Shown: piece after piece, positions 52,661-60,875 of the stretch | Position numbering within the stretch: position 1 is the stretch's first letter | How the letters are laid out: each line of letters begins with the position of its first letter | Translations under genes and position numbers: made by a program | Notes under the pieces: generated by a model | The model's input: the letters and a program-made list of their open reading frames with translations, nothing else | Databases searched by the model: none | What the model was told of the DNA's origin: nothing | NCBI GenBank assembly: GCA_031423635.1 | Contig: JANPFX010000077.1 | Location: forward strand, 1 to 64,000 | Source of the DNA: JANLQX01 sp031423635 | GTDB lineage: Bacteria; Actinomycetota; Acidimicrobiia; Acidimicrobiales; JANYDT01 | Length of the DNA stretch: 64,000 nucleotides | Direction of reading: 5' to 3'

Positions 52661-54213
52661 AGCGGCACGTTCCCGTGCTTGCGCTTGGGCAGCTCTTCCT
52701 TCTTGGTGCGAAGGAACGCGAGCCCACGAGTGAGCATCTTGCGGGTATCGGCCGGGTCGATCACATCGTCGATGTAGCCCCGCTCCGCGGCGACGTAGGG
52801 GTTGGCGTAGAGCTCGGTGTACTCGTCGACCAGCTCGGCCCTCCGGGCGACCGGGTCGGAAGCGGCGTCGAGCTCGCGCTTGTACACAATGCCGACGGCA
52901 CCCTGCGGACCCATCACGGCGAGTTCGGCCGACGGCCAGGCGAAGCAAAGATCCGAGCCGATCGACTTCGAGTCCATGACCACGTAGGCGCCGCCGTAGG
53001 CCTTGCGGGTGATGATGCTGATGCGGGGCACCGTGGCCTCGCAGTAGGCGTAGAGCAGCTTGGCGCCGTGACGGATGATGCCGCCGTATTCCTGATCTGT
53101 GCCGGGCATGAACCCGGGTACGTCGACGAAGGTGACGAGCGGGATGTTGAACGCGTCGCACGTGCGGACGAATCGGCCGGCCTTCTCGGAGGAGTCGATG
53201 TCGAGCACACCCGCCATGACCATCGGCTGGTTGCCGACGATGCCCACCGGGTTCCCGTCGAGTCGGGCGAAGCCGCACACGATGTTCCCGGCCCACTTCG
53301 GGAAGTACTCGAAGAACTCCCCGTCGTCGACGACCTCGCGGATGACCTTCTTCATGTCGTAGGGCCGGTTCGGCGAATCCGGGAGCATGGTGAGCAGGGC
53401 GTCGCAGCGTCGTTCAGGGTCGTCGTCGGAGGGACTGTGCGGCGGCGCCTCGAGGTTGTTCGACGGCAGGAAGGACAGGAGGAACCGGACGTCTTCGAGA
53501 CACGACTGCTCGTCGGGGGACACGAACGTGGCCACACCCGACTTGGACGCGTGCGTCGATGCGCCGCCGAGTTCTTCGAGGGTGACCTCCTCACCGGTGA
53601 CGGTCTTGACCACATCGGGCCCGGTGATGAACATGTGGCTGGTCTTGTCGACCATGAAGATGAAGTCGGTCATCGCCGGCGAGTAAACCGCACCGCCGGC
53701 ACACGGCCCCATGATCACGCTGATCTGCGGGACGACGCCGGACGACTTCACGTTGCGGAAGAAGATCGCACCGTAGGACGCGAGAGACACCACGCCTTCC
53801 TGGATGCGGGCACCTCCCGAGTCGTTCAGTCCAATCACCGGCACGCCGACCGAGGTGGCGAGGTCCATGATCTTGGTGATCTTCTCTGCGAACACTTCAC
53901 CGAGCGCTCCGCCGAACACGGTGAAGTCCTGGGCGAACACGGCGACCTTGCGTCCGTTGACCTCCCCCCAACCGGTGACGACACCGTCGGTGTAGGGCCG
54001 GTCGGCCTCGATCCCCATGCCGTGGGCGCGGTGCCGGGCGAGCATGTCGAGCTCGACGAAGGTGTCGGGGTCGAGGAACACGGCGATGCGTTCGCGGGCG
54101 GTCAGCTTGCCCTTCGCATGCTGACGCTCGACGGAACGCTCCGACCCGGCGTTGAGGGCTTGCTGGCGGCGCTCTTCGAGTTGCGCCAATCGCGTCGTCA
54201 TCGGGAAATCCAT
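52657..54213 (-). CDS. pccB: Acyl-CoA (propionyl/acetyl-CoA) carboxylase beta subunit
   Basis: A 518-aa carboxyltransferase that moves CO2 from biotin to propionyl-CoA or acetyl-CoA. Markers are KGKLTARERI, the N-terminal oxyanion GLNDSGGARIQEGV, MGPCAGGAVYSPA and the C-terminal VPGFMPGTDQEYGGIIRHGAKLL (split oxyanion half). It yields methylmalonyl-CoA, the substrate of the epimerase at 60.2 kb, or malonyl-CoA. The ATG at 54213 is used; 54201 is an alternative. It is coupled to accE downstream. Acyl preference depends on a few residues that cannot be judged here. Confidence 0.92.
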   Translation of the reverse strand: MDFPMTTRLAQLEERRQQALNAGSERSVERQHAKGKLTARERIAVFLDPDTFVELDMLARHRAHGMGIEADRPYTDGVVTGWGEVNGRKVAVFAQDFTVFGGALGEVFAEKITKIMDLATSVGVPVIGLNDSGGARIQEGVVSLASYGAIFFRNVKSSGVVPQISVIMGPCAGGAVYSPAMTDFIFMVDKTSHMFITGPDVVKTVTGEEVTLEELGGASTHASKSGVATFVSPDEQSCLEDVRFLLSFLPSNNLEAPPHSPSDDDPERRCDALLTMLPDSPNRPYDMKKVIREVVDDGEFFEYFPKWAGNIVCGFARLDGNPVGIVGNQPMVMAGVLDIDSSEKAGRFVRTCDAFNIPLVTFVDVPGFMPGTDQEYGGIIRHGAKLLYAYCEATVPRISIITRKAYGGAYVVMDSKSIGSDLCFAWPSAELAVMGPQGAVGIVYKRELDAASDPVARRAELVDEYTELYANPYVAAERGYIDDVIDPADTRKMLTRGLAFLRTKKEELPKRKHGNVPL

Positions 54214-54273
54214 GGGCTGTAGAACCTACCGGCGCTTCATCACCCTGAGCGAACCCGGTGCGCACGCACACAG

Positions 54274-54340
54274 TAGGAGAGAGGTTGCCCCCATAGATGG
54301 GGGCAGAACACCTCCCAATGCCGTTGGGAGGTGTTCTGCC
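54274..54340 (+). repeat. Modular dispersed repeat, copy 4 (minimal form)
   Basis: Only one box (aggagagaggttgcccc), an imperfect palindrome (cccccatagatggggg) and the terminal hairpin are present; the GC-rich core is missing. The hairpin is the strongest of the five, with perfect 17-bp arms (54302-54318, 54324-54340) and a 5-nt loop. It lies between the SIMPL gene 3' end and the pccB start. Confidence 0.85.
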
Positions 54341-54431
54341 GCAGAACTGTGCTTCCGGGGTTGACGCAAACCATGGTCGGATGTGTCATGGACCCGGCGG
54401 CGCCGACCCGGTCGTCGCCGTTCGTCACTCG

Positions 54432-55187
54432 TCAGCTGATGTCGTAGACCAACTGCACAGAGGCGCTGACCTCGTAGCTGCCGGCCTCGATCGGAACGTC
54501 GGCCGACCTCGTCTCCGCGGCCTTGAACTGCGGCTGCGGTCCGACGCTGGATTCGACCGACGTGCGGATCGTCCGCAGTGCGCCCAGCTTGACGCCGGCG
54601 GCCTTGGTCAACTGCTCCGCCTGGGTGCGGGCATCGGCGACGGCCAACTCGCGCGCCCGGCCCTGGGCTTTCGACGGATCGCCGATGGCGAACGACAGGC
54701 CGTTGATACGGATGGCGTCGCCGGCGACTTTGGCCACGTCGTCGATCAGCGCCCCCGAAGTGTCGAGCTTGCGGATCGTCACGGTGATCGAGTTGTTCAC
54801 CTGATAGGCGGTGATGCGACGGCCGGTGGCGTCGAACTGGGGATAGATCGAGAGTCCACTGGTCTGGATGTCGCGGGCTTCGATCCCCTTCGACTTGAGC
54901 AGCTTGTTGACGGTGGTCGCTGAGTCGTTGTTGGACCTGAGTGCGTCAGCGACCCGGGCCGCCCTCGTCTCGACCCCGAGATTGAGGATCATGCGGTCGG
55001 GTGTCTCTGCGACGCGGCCAGTTCCGTCGACGATGATCGTGCGGCCGGGGGACTTCGATGACTCAGAGGTCGAAACGTTTGCTCCTGCCGGCTGGCCGGC
55101 GAATGCGAGACCGATGGCACCGACGGCGGCAAGTCCGATGGCGAGCAGGCTGCGGCGGCGGGTGGTGGCTGAGGTGAGGGATTGCAT
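54432..55187 (-). CDS. SIMPL-domain (DUF541) secreted protein
   Basis: A 251-aa exported protein. An N-terminal signal peptide (RRRSLLAIGLAAVGAIGLAFA) is followed by the SIMPL domain: IIVDGTGRVAETPDRMILNLGVE, SGLSIYPQFD and QVNNSITVTIRKLD. Family members are periplasmic or surface proteins of poorly known function. The ATG at 55187 (MQSLTS) has AAGGAG 8 nt upstream, better spacing than the ATG at 55193. The stop lies 92 nt before repeat copy 4. Function unknown. Confidence 0.87.
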   Translation of the reverse strand: MQSLTSATTRRRSLLAIGLAAVGAIGLAFAGQPAGANVSTSESSKSPGRTIIVDGTGRVAETPDRMILNLGVETRAARVADALRSNNDSATTVNKLLKSKGIEARDIQTSGLSIYPQFDATGRRITAYQVNNSITVTIRKLDTSGALIDDVAKVAGDAIRINGLSFAIGDPSKAQGRARELAVADARTQAEQLTKAAGVKLGALRTIRTSVESSVGPQPQFKAAETRSADVPIEAGSYEVSASVQLVYDIS

Positions 55188-55281
55188 GTTCATGGCTCCT
55201 TCGACGAAGCGTCTCGGTCGTGAAGTTCCCCGGTGTGGCGACCTTCACAGCATCCTCACACCTGCGACCCGAGGACCTGGT

Positions 55282-56169
55282 TCAACCCCCGACGCGTGAG
55301 GCCAGGTGGGTGGCGCGGCGGAACAGGTTGGGTGCATCGATCGACGCCGCCAGAGCCTCGAACCCCGGTGTCGGACCATGCCAACGGAGATCGTCGACCC
55401 CGCCGGGAAGAGTGACCGCGTCGAGCCGCACCGTCGCGATGGTGCGGAACAGCAGCGCGTCGGCGATGTTCTGGACCAAGGTGGCGGCCAGCTTCGGGGC
55501 GCTCCGAAGGCCCGGGACGTCCCATTGGCCGGCGTAGAGCGGAATCTCCTCGAGCTTCCCGTAACGGGCCAGCACCGCTGCGGTCGACTTGGCACCCCAG
55601 CCGGCCAGGCCCGGGTAGCCGTCGGCGGTGTCGCCGACCAGCCCGAGGTAGTCCGGGATCGAGGTCGGGTCGACCCCGAACTTCGCCCGGACAGCGGCGT
55701 CGTCGAGGATCTCGCGCTTGCGACGGTCGAACTGGACGACCCGGCTCCCTCGAACGCATTGGCCGAGATCCTTGTCCGGCGTGCAGATCAACACCTGCTC
55801 CACTCGTGGATCGGCTTCGGCGATCGCGGCACCCGCGGCCAAGGCGTCGTCGGCCTCGAACTCGACCATCGCCCACACGACGACCCCCATCGCGCGAAGC
55901 GCGTCTTCGAGCGGATGGGCTTGACTCCAAAGGGTCGGGTCGATGCCCTCGCCCGTCTTGTACCCCGCATAGAGGTCGTTTCGGTAGGACTCGATGACGT
56001 GGTCGGTGGCGACGGCGAGGTGGGTGGCTCCGTCCTCGATCAGGTCGAGCATGCTTCCGAGGACGCCACGCATCGCTCCGGTCTCGCGTCCGTCCGCGGT
56101 GACGTGTGACGGAAGGGCGAAGAAGTAACGGAAGAGTTCGTAGGTGCCGTCGACGAGGTGAACGCGCAT
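55282..56169 (-). CDS. Stand-alone 5'-3' exonuclease (PolI N-domain-like)
   Basis: A 295-aa structure-specific nuclease like the 5'-3' exonuclease domain of DNA polymerase I or ExoIX. The metal-binding acids are D7 (HLVDGTYEL), FEADDALA, ICTPDKDLGQ and GLVGDTADGYPG, the last being the helix-hairpin-helix entry. A polymerase domain is absent. It probably removes flaps or RNA primers, or works in repair. The ATG at 56169 is used; the frame is open upstream. It diverges from the diguanylate cyclase by about 90 nt. Confidence 0.9.
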   Translation of the reverse strand: MRVHLVDGTYELFRYFFALPSHVTADGRETGAMRGVLGSMLDLIEDGATHLAVATDHVIESYRNDLYAGYKTGEGIDPTLWSQAHPLEDALRAMGVVVWAMVEFEADDALAAGAAIAEADPRVEQVLICTPDKDLGQCVRGSRVVQFDRRKREILDDAAVRAKFGVDPTSIPDYLGLVGDTADGYPGLAGWGAKSTAAVLARYGKLEEIPLYAGQWDVPGLRSAPKLAATLVQNIADALLFRTIATVRLDAVTLPGGVDDLRWHGPTPGFEALAASIDAPNLFRRATHLASRVGG

Positions 56170-56262
56170 GCCTGTAGTTTGGGCGCGTTCGGCGTCGCCG
56201 CGCGCCGAAGAATTTGTGCGGGGCGTTTCGTCCAGCACCCTTCGGGTACCGAACCTCACCGT

Positions 56263-57612
56263 ATGAATGCGCAGCAACACCTGTCGTTCGCAGATCGAGT
56301 GGAGACGAACGAGCGGTTCCGGCAACCCATTACGGCGTCGCGCATCCTGTCCACGATGGAAGCTGATCCCCATTTGGCGCAGATGCTCATCGACGCCGAT
56401 CTGATCGTCCTTTGGGCCTCGGCCGGAATCAGAACGCTGCTCGGTCACGAGCCGGGAGATGTCGTGGGCCGGCCGGCCTACGAGTTCGTGCACCCCGACG
56501 ACCTCTCGGTCATCCTCGAGGCCACGCAGCTTGCGATCGCTGACCCACGCTCGTCGAAACGGCGCCAGAACGGCTCCGGGATGCGTCACACGATCGACGT
56601 CCGCATCCGTTCGCATGACGGCTGGAAGCTGCTGACCATGCGCGCCGTGGCGGGATACGGCGAGTCGGATTTCAACGCGATGTTCGTGACGCTCTCCCTG
56701 CCGGATGCCCACCGCACGCTGCTCGAGGCGATGCAGGCCGTCGCCTCACATGCCCCGCTCGTCGATTCCCTGGAGACGTTGCTGAGCGCGATTTCTCGTT
56801 CGGGAGAGGGTCAGACGGTCGGGGCGTTCGTGGACGAACGGGGCGATGTTGTGGCCGCGTCGCGGGGCGTTCGGACCACCGACGACCCGGCGACGCGACC
56901 GTGGGGCCAGCTGGCGGCCGGTCGGGCGACGTGGACGGTGGATGTGCCGTTCGCCGGCGCCTCCGACGCGAGCGAACGGATGCTCGGGCGGTGGACGCTG
57001 CACCTGCTCTCGGCGAACAACGCAGTCCACCCCGTCGACGCCTTCGTCGCCAAGAAGGTGGCGTCGTTGGCAACCCTGGCGATCGAGTCGTCGAACGCGC
57101 GTCGTCGGCTGTCCGAGTTGGCTCGCACCGACGACCTGACCGGGATCAGCAACCGACGGGCATTTCAGGAGGCGCTCGCCGCCATTGGTGAGGATGAGGT
57201 CGTCACCACGCTCATCCTCGATCTCGATCGTTTCAAGTCGGTCAACGACACCCACGGGCACCACGTGGGCGACGCCGCGCTGATCGAAGTGGCAATGGCG
57301 CTTGCCTCCTCCCTCGGTCCGAACGACGTCGCCGCCCGCCTCGGTGGAGACGAGTTCGGCGCCGTGATCCGCGGATCGAAGTCGGAGCGCAACACGACCG
57401 TTGCCCGGCTCCGCGGACGGCTGCACAACGTCCCGGTTCCCCACACGGAGGGCGTCGTGCACGTGAACGCCTCGATCGGTGAGGCCGAGCACATCGGCGG
57501 TGATCCCCTGAAGACGCTGCGTCTCGCCGACGAGAGGCTGCTGCGGGCGAAGTCCTCCAAGCCCGGGCCGAAATCATCGACCCGGGGTCGGCGTCGGTTT
57601 CGCGACGCGTGA
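56263..57612 (+). CDS. PAS-GGDEF diguanylate cyclase
   Basis: A 449-aa cytoplasmic signalling enzyme. The PAS domain is at about 35-145 (LIVLWASAGIRTLLGHEPGDVVGRPAYEF), a GAF-like central section is at about 160-290, and the GGDEF domain is at about 295-435 with DLTGISNRRAF, DLDRFKSVNDTHGHHVGD and an intact RLGGDEF. No I-site RxxD is evident directly upstream of the motif. It should make cyclic di-GMP in response to a PAS-sensed signal. The ATG at 56263 is used. With the GGDEF-EAL protein at 49.7 kb, this is the second such enzyme in 8 kb. Confidence 0.92.
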   Translation: MNAQQHLSFADRVETNERFRQPITASRILSTMEADPHLAQMLIDADLIVLWASAGIRTLLGHEPGDVVGRPAYEFVHPDDLSVILEATQLAIADPRSSKRRQNGSGMRHTIDVRIRSHDGWKLLTMRAVAGYGESDFNAMFVTLSLPDAHRTLLEAMQAVASHAPLVDSLETLLSAISRSGEGQTVGAFVDERGDVVAASRGVRTTDDPATRPWGQLAAGRATWTVDVPFAGASDASERMLGRWTLHLLSANNAVHPVDAFVAKKVASLATLAIESSNARRRLSELARTDDLTGISNRRAFQEALAAIGEDEVVTTLILDLDRFKSVNDTHGHHVGDAALIEVAMALASSLGPNDVAARLGGDEFGAVIRGSKSERNTTVARLRGRLHNVPVPHTEGVVHVNASIGEAEHIGGDPLKTLRLADERLLRAKSSKPGPKSSTRGRRRFRDA

Positions 57613-57716
57613 ACCGGACGGGCCGATCGCCCTGTCCGGTGGGTTGATCGACCTTTTTCCGCCGGTGGTGCGCGAGAGAAGGTCCACCGACCGCCCTTCG
57701 TGGTCGATAGACGGAC

Positions 57717-59402
57717 ATGGCGTTTCGTCGGTCTTGTTCCCTTGTTCTCTTCAGCGCGTTGCTCGCGTCCTCCGCGGTCTTCGGGTCGTCGGATGCGACA
57801 GCGGCCGGACCAAATGGTCAGAAGGAGTTCTTCGCCGACACCTTCGGCGATCCGCTCGACTATGCGAACGGTGAGGACGTCGCCCTTGTCGACGAGGCTC
57901 TGATCGTCGGCGTCGCCGAGAAACCGACGCTGTCCGAAGGTCAGTTGCACCTGAAGTTCAACGGTCTCGGCTATTTCTCCCCCTTGTGGGGTGGCTATGA
58001 CGTCGGTGGCCACGCCATGGGCAGCGACGCCGTCGGACATGACCGGGAAGGCAATGCCCGCCGCCTCGACGGTAACGAGTACACGACCTTCCGGGTGCGC
58101 ATGAACGTCAGCGGCGCAGTCGGTGCCGGCATCTTCTTCTACACCTGCACGGCCGGTGTCAACGATGGCTGTCAGAGCGGCGTCCAGTTCGTGACGGAGC
58201 CCGGTTGGCGGGTCTATCAAGCCGACGTGCCGAAAGCGTCGGTCTCGGGGATCCGGGTGGCGATCAGCGGCAACGTCAACGTCGACGTCGACTGGGTCCA
58301 GGTTCTCGGTCCGAACAAAGGCAATACGACGATCGACAACGCGCTCGTCGGACCCGTTCCGGAGGTGCTCAATCCCGATGCTGCTGGCGCCATCCCGCTC
58401 CTGTTCCCGCTCGGTGGACGTCCGATCGCCTACACCGGGACGAATTGTGTGAACAACGACTGGGCGACGCGGGTCCGCGGCGACGCCTGGGACTTCGCCC
58501 AGAAGACCGACGTGGACAAGGTCGACAACTACGCCTCGTGGGACGTGGCCAACGGTCAGTTCAACGGCATCGGCATGACCGCGCCGAACGGCGGTGCGCC
58601 GGGCGATCCGGGCATCCGACTGGCGCTGCAGGGGCGCACAGTGAACCCTGCCGTGTGGCATCGCACCACACTCATCGTCCCGTTCTGGGACGGTCGCTAC
58701 AGCCAGGAGTTCGGCAACGACGGCGGCTGGGTCTTCCGGACGATCTGGAAGTTCGTGGGCAACGAACGCTTCCAGGAGTCGGCCCCGATCGTCGAGTACC
58801 CGAACGACACCACGATCAGCGTCGACCTCAACGACCCCACGCCGTTCGACGGCAGCGAGCCGCCGCCGTTGAACATCAACGACACCACCTCGAAGGGGCA
58901 GCTCGGCTGGAGCCGCCCCGGGCTGCGGGTGAAGACGTTCCGGGTGGACATCGCCGAGCCGTACAAACCGCGTCAGACACCGGTCGATCACGTGTGGCTG
59001 TCAACCGATGACTGCGGCGTGTCCTCCGCCGACATCGTGTTCCAGGACAACAACCCGGGAGACGGCACCACCGCCGAGATCCTCGCCGCGCAGTCACCGA
59101 AGGGGCCATGGGATCGCATCGGGTCTGCGCCGGTCTCGCGCGGGCTGAATTCGTGGACCTGGACGAACGCGCCAAAGGGCACTTGGTGGATCAAGGTCGG
59201 AATGACGCGGGGTGCGACGTATGGCGAGAACATGTCGACGGGTCCGGTCACGATCGGGACGGATTTCAGCGACGTGATCAAGGCGGAGGCAGCCGCCGGC
59301 GGAGCGGGCCAGTCGGTGCTGGCATTGCGTGCACCGGGTGGTGCGGCGAACGGACCGAAGACCGTCCCGCCGAAGTCCAAGGCCCGGCGCAAGAAGCCCT
59401 GA
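57717..59402 (+). CDS. Secreted protein of unknown function
   Basis: A 561-aa exported protein with a signal peptide (MAFRRSCSLVLFSALLASSAVFG). I do not recognise a family. The first third, with FADTFGDPLDYAN, TTFRVRMNVSG and FFYTCTAGVNDGCQSGVQF, looks like a carbohydrate-binding or jelly-roll beta-sandwich. The middle contains many Trp and Asn residues and an Asp/Pro-rich loop (NDPTPFDGSEPPP). The C terminus ends in a Lys/Arg-rich tail (PKSKARRKKP). Six or so Cys could form disulphides. It is monocistronic, between the diguanylate cyclase and trmB. Confidence 0.7.
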   Translation: MAFRRSCSLVLFSALLASSAVFGSSDATAAGPNGQKEFFADTFGDPLDYANGEDVALVDEALIVGVAEKPTLSEGQLHLKFNGLGYFSPLWGGYDVGGHAMGSDAVGHDREGNARRLDGNEYTTFRVRMNVSGAVGAGIFFYTCTAGVNDGCQSGVQFVTEPGWRVYQADVPKASVSGIRVAISGNVNVDVDWVQVLGPNKGNTTIDNALVGPVPEVLNPDAAGAIPLLFPLGGRPIAYTGTNCVNNDWATRVRGDAWDFAQKTDVDKVDNYASWDVANGQFNGIGMTAPNGGAPGDPGIRLALQGRTVNPAVWHRTTLIVPFWDGRYSQEFGNDGGWVFRTIWKFVGNERFQESAPIVEYPNDTTISVDLNDPTPFDGSEPPPLNINDTTSKGQLGWSRPGLRVKTFRVDIAEPYKPRQTPVDHVWLSTDDCGVSSADIVFQDNNPGDGTTAEILAAQSPKGPWDRIGSAPVSRGLNSWTWTNAPKGTWWIKVGMTRGATYGENMSTGPVTIGTDFSDVIKAEAAAGGAGQSVLALRAPGGAANGPKTVPPKSKARRKKP

Positions 59403-59466
59403 TCCGGCGCGAAACGGCGCGGGCGGCCGCCACACTGGTCGGGTGCGAGAACCGGCTCCCGAACAG

Positions 59467-60156
59467 ATGGCGTTCACCGGGCGACCCTCCGGTGATCGCG
59501 CCGCTCGGAGCTTCACCATTCGCCGCGGCCGCCGCGGCCCCCAGAAGGAACATGCACTTGCGGTGCTGGTCCCGAAGCTGAGCGTCGTCGTCGGGCCTTC
59601 GGTCATCGATCCGTCCGTCGTGTTTGCCCGCGACGCACCGTTGCTCATCGACATCGGCTTCGGCGCCGGCCACACGACGCTGGCTCTCGCCGAGACGCAC
59701 CCAGAGGCGAACGTTCTCGGCATAGAGACCCACGAGAACGGCCTGGCGATGCTGGCCCACGAGCTCGATCAGCGGGCGATCACCAACGTTCGCATGGTGT
59801 GTGCGGACGCCTTCGACGTGATCGACGTCATGATCCCGAAGCAAAGCGCGCGGATCATTCAGTTGGTGTGCCCCGATCCGTGGCCGAAGATCAACCAGTC
59901 GCACCGACGTCTGTTCGACGCCAACTTCGCTCGGATGCTCGCCGAACGACTCGTCATCGGTGGCGAGCTACGGCTGGCCACTGACTGGGAGCCGTACGCC
60001 GAACAGATGGCTGCGATCATCGACCGGGAGCCGCTGCTCGAGAACGTCTTCGACCGCTTCGCCCCACCGCACCCGGAGCGACCGGTGACGAAGTACGAGC
60101 GTAAGGGGCTCGCCGCCGGTCGTTCGATGAGCGACCTGCTGGCGCGCCGAGTCTGA
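59467..60156 (+). CDS. trmB: tRNA (guanine-N7-)-methyltransferase
   Basis: A 229-aa SAM-dependent enzyme that makes m7G46 in tRNA. The SAM-binding motif is LLIDIGFGAGHTTLALA, then ANVLGIETHENG. The catalytic/tRNA motif CPDPWPKINQSHRR matches the family D-P-W-P-K-x3-H-x-R-R with SH in the middle. The C terminus has TKYERKGLAAG. The ATG at 59467 is used; a GTG at 59443 is also in frame, and neither has a clear ribosome site. It converges on the epimerase with a 62-nt gap rich in ggcgcgcc-type palindromes. Confidence 0.88.
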   Translation: MAFTGRPSGDRAARSFTIRRGRRGPQKEHALAVLVPKLSVVVGPSVIDPSVVFARDAPLLIDIGFGAGHTTLALAETHPEANVLGIETHENGLAMLAHELDQRAITNVRMVCADAFDVIDVMIPKQSARIIQLVCPDPWPKINQSHRRLFDANFARMLAERLVIGGELRLATDWEPYAEQMAAIIDREPLLENVFDRFAPPHPERPVTKYERKGLAAGRSMSDLLARRV

Positions 60157-60218
60157 CGATTCCAAACAGGATCCCGATCCGGCGCGCCGCCGATGGGCGC
60201 GCCCCGGGCCCGATCCGC

Positions 60219-60662
60219 TCAGTGCGCCGGTCCGTTGTCCTGGACCAGCTCGACGAGGGTGCCGAAGGTCGTCTTCGGGTGGATGAAGGCGACGGTCGTC
60301 CCGCGTGAGCCCGGGCGTGGCGCGTCGTCGATGGCTCGGCCTCCGGCCGCTTTGACGGCGGCGAGGGCGACCGCGCAGTCGGCGACTCGGTAGCCGATGT
60401 GGTGCAGACCTTCCCCCTTCTTCTCAAGGTACTTCGCCACCGGTGAATCAGGACGTGTCGGCGTGAGCAATTGGATGTAGCTCTCGGCCACCTTCAGGAG
60501 CGCCTCTTCGACTCCGTCGCTCTCGACCACCTCGCGGTGGTCGACCGTCGCGCCGTAGACCTCGGCGTAGTAGGCGATTGCGCCTTCGAGGTCGTGGACG
60601 GCGATAGCGACGTGGTCGATCTCGGTCAGCAGGCCGGCGGACGAGGGCGGGGCAGAGCTCAT
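60219..60662 (-). CDS. mce: Methylmalonyl-CoA epimerase (also ethylmalonyl-CoA epimerase)
   Basis: A 147-aa VOC-fold epimerase. Metal ligands are the His in TEIDHVAIAV (about 17), the His pair in GLHHIGYRV and the Glu in GTLVELVQ. It interconverts the (2R)- and (2S)-epimers of methylmalonyl-CoA, and in the ethylmalonyl-CoA pathway also of ethylmalonyl-CoA. The ATG at 60662 is used. It lies downstream of ccr on the same strand with repeat copy 5 between them, so the two may share a transcript that contains the repeat. Confidence 0.93.
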   Translation of the reverse strand: MSSAPPSSAGLLTEIDHVAIAVHDLEGAIAYYAEVYGATVDHREVVESDGVEEALLKVAESYIQLLTPTRPDSPVAKYLEKKGEGLHHIGYRVADCAVALAAVKAAGGRAIDDAPRPGSRGTTVAFIHPKTTFGTLVELVQDNGPAH

Positions 60663-60715
60663 GGCTCCAGTCTTCTTTCGATCGCGCGGGTGCGGCAAAC
60701 CATGCCCGGAAGTGC

Positions 60716-60863
60716 GGCAGAACACCTCCGAGCGCCGTTGGGAGGTGATTAGCCCCCATATATGGGGGCAACCTCTCTCCCAGTGCTACGGCCACTCGTG
60801 TTGCGAGCAGTCGAGCGAAGCGAGCGGCGCAGCGCCAGGGAGGGGAGGGGCAACCTCTCTCCC
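60716..60863 (-). repeat. Modular dispersed repeat, copy 5
   Basis: On the minus strand: box, core (cttcgctcg variant as in copy 2), a second box, the perfect palindrome (60751-60770 region), then a terminal hairpin that is damaged, with the arms (60716-60729, 60741-60754) mismatched at three or four positions. It begins about 12 nt after the ccr stop and lies between ccr and mce. Confidence 0.85.
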
Positions 60864-60875
60864 AAAGACCCGCAG

